DNA of 64,000 bases from Rhodocollybia butyracea (taxonomy: Eukaryota; Basidiomycota; Agaricomycetes; Agaricales; Omphalotaceae): positions 901,072 to 965,071 of the forward strand of contig JADNRY010000006.1 of the NCBI GenBank assembly GCA_015501585.1, in the 5' to 3' direction. The position numbers and the translations under genes are program-made. Under the pieces are notes generated by a model. The model had not been told where the DNA came from and did no database searches. It was given only the letters and a program-made list of their open reading frames with translations. Positions 63,102 to 64,000 of the stretch are shown here, piece after piece (position 1 is the first letter of the stretch; each line of letters begins with the position of its first letter).

Positions 63102-64000
63102 AGATGTTTTTGTTTTTCTAGAGTATTACATGTCCCTGCACTTAATAATAATCTCCTCTCAGTTCTTTTACTTGACTAAACACAAAGGCTTTACTGTACA
63201 AATTCTTAGAGATACTATGGAGTTCTCACTTAATGGTTCTGTCCTGTTCACTGCTTCAGTTAATAATAAATCGGTTGGTTATCTTAATGGACATACTGTT
63301 AGTACAGAAGCTGAATGTGCACATGTTGGGTCGACTCTACCTCTTGATCTTGAGCTGTGGCATAGACGCTTCTTTCACTACAATCTGAGTGATGTTAGCA
63401 AGCTGTCTAAAAATCGGTTGGTTGAGGGCTTTAAACTCGATTCTAGTGCAAAGCCAGACCCAGTATGTGAACCATGTCTTGGTGGAAAGATGCATGCCAA
63501 TCCTTTTCCTAGCAGTGAAACTCGTGCTTTTGAAATTTTAGAACTTGTTCATATGGATGTACATGATACTGGTGTAATCTCGCCTTCTGGCTACCGCTAT
63601 TGGATCCCCTTTATATGCGACAAATCACGCTTCAGAGCAGTTGTACTACTCAAAAAGAAGAGTGAAGCTTTTGGTGCATTCAAAGCGGTTTTAAGGCCTG
63701 GGCGGAAAACTCTACTGGTAAAAAGATCAAGAAGATCAGACATGACAAAGGTGGCGAGTTTATATCCAAGGAATTTGAAACAGTTCTTACAGCACGAGGG
63801 TATTGAAGTACAACGGACAACTAGGAATCGACCTCAGCAGAATGGAGTTGCTGAACGGCTTAACCGGACATTGGCTGAATTACTGACTGCTATGCTACTT
63901 GAATCGGGTTTACCAAAGACTTTTTGGGCTGAATGCCTGGCTGCGCTTGTTTATGTGTTAAATCGATGCCAACGTCTGCTGTTCCAGATGTCATCCTTTT
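63102..64000 (+). pseudogene. Copia Pol: GAG-pre-integrase and integrase core, frameshifted, cut by window edge
   Basis: Frames must be switched several times. Recognisable pieces: SRVLHVPALNNNLLSVL, LELWHRRFFHYNLSDVSKL with CEPCLGGKMHANPF (HHCC zinc-binding GAG-pre-integrase), ELVHMDVHDTGVISPSGYRY (first catalytic Asp), IRHDKGGEFISKEFE (second Asp), and TTRNRPQQNGVAERLNRTLA (catalytic Glu). The breaks near 63100, 63120, 63170, 63690 and 63800 are single-base indels. RT is beyond the window. Confidence 0.82.

Larger units (their letters stand above)
61375..64000 (+). mobile_element. Ty1/copia retrotransposon, 5' part (continues beyond window)
   Basis: Order: 480-bp LTR, primer-binding site, gag with zinc knuckle, protease, GAG-pre-integrase and integrase core, which is the copia order. 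RT and the 3' LTR lie outside the window. The pol part has several frame breaks. Confidence 0.88.

Overview
The window looks like nuclear DNA of a mushroom-forming basidiomycete (Agaricomycete). The genes are dense and split by many introns of about 45-60 bp with GT(A/G)NG donors and CTNAC-like branch sites. The best-recognised proteins are fungal types: ERG27 sterol reductase, a cytochrome b5-fused acyl-CoA dehydrogenase, an Unc104-type kinesin, UBP14, a fungal cyclopropane-fatty-acid-synthase-like protein, and Agaricomycete-style LINE and LTR retroelements. No organism name can be read from the sequence alone.

Layout. 1-4.4 kb: the 3' part of a Ser/Pro-rich protein and a concentrative nucleoside transporter. 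4.4-10.2 kb: a gene-free island holding a LINE-like tail, a 77-bp minisatellite, a 253-bp TA-flanked MITE, and a 1.05-kb terminal-inverted-repeat element whose interior carries tRNA-like and telomere-like sequence. 10.2-32.7 kb: a dense housekeeping block with PDI, CGI121, acyl-CoA dehydrogenase, a GPI-anchored secreted protein, mitochondrial FAD/folate carrier, mitochondrial IF3, a PPR-like protein, UBP14, a zinc-knuckle protein with a possible pterin-dehydratase-like region, a sugar transporter, ERG27 and SEN54. 32.7-34.7 kb: LINE remnant. 34.7-51.8 kb: eIF5B, ARL2, a 2.4-kb gap with a hAT-like MITE, the CFA-synthase-like gene, the kinesin-3 gene and V-ATPase subunit D. 51.8-64 kb: nested transposons (a TIR element, a dead Ty3/gypsy element with its own MITE insertion, two nearly identical 480-bp LTRs, a DIRS-like RT fragment, a gag gene between 570-bp direct repeats, and the 5' end of a Ty1/copia element cut by the window edge).

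Genes acting together. Three neighbours (carrier, IF3, PPR) all serve mitochondria, and the zinc-knuckle protein probably does too. KEOPS (CGI121), tRNA splicing (SEN54) and eIF5B/IF3 are translation-related but not clustered as a pathway. Several pairs are head-to-head with under 210 bp between start codons (PDI/CGI121, PPR/UBP14, eIF5B/ARL2, kinesin/VMA8) and probably share promoters. Several others are tail-to-tail with 34-121 bp between stops.

No unmistakable new biochemical system was found. The items most worth a second look are: an ERG27 gene broken by one extra A in an A8 run, matched by the same kind of break in the gypsy pol; the kinesin P-loop encoded by consecutive 12-, 19- and 11-nt microexons; GC-AG introns; the composite TIR element at 8.9-10.0 kb; and the mosaic retroelement at 57-62 kb. 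CDS spans given here include introns. Splice joints were inferred by eye from reading frame, splice motifs and family similarity.
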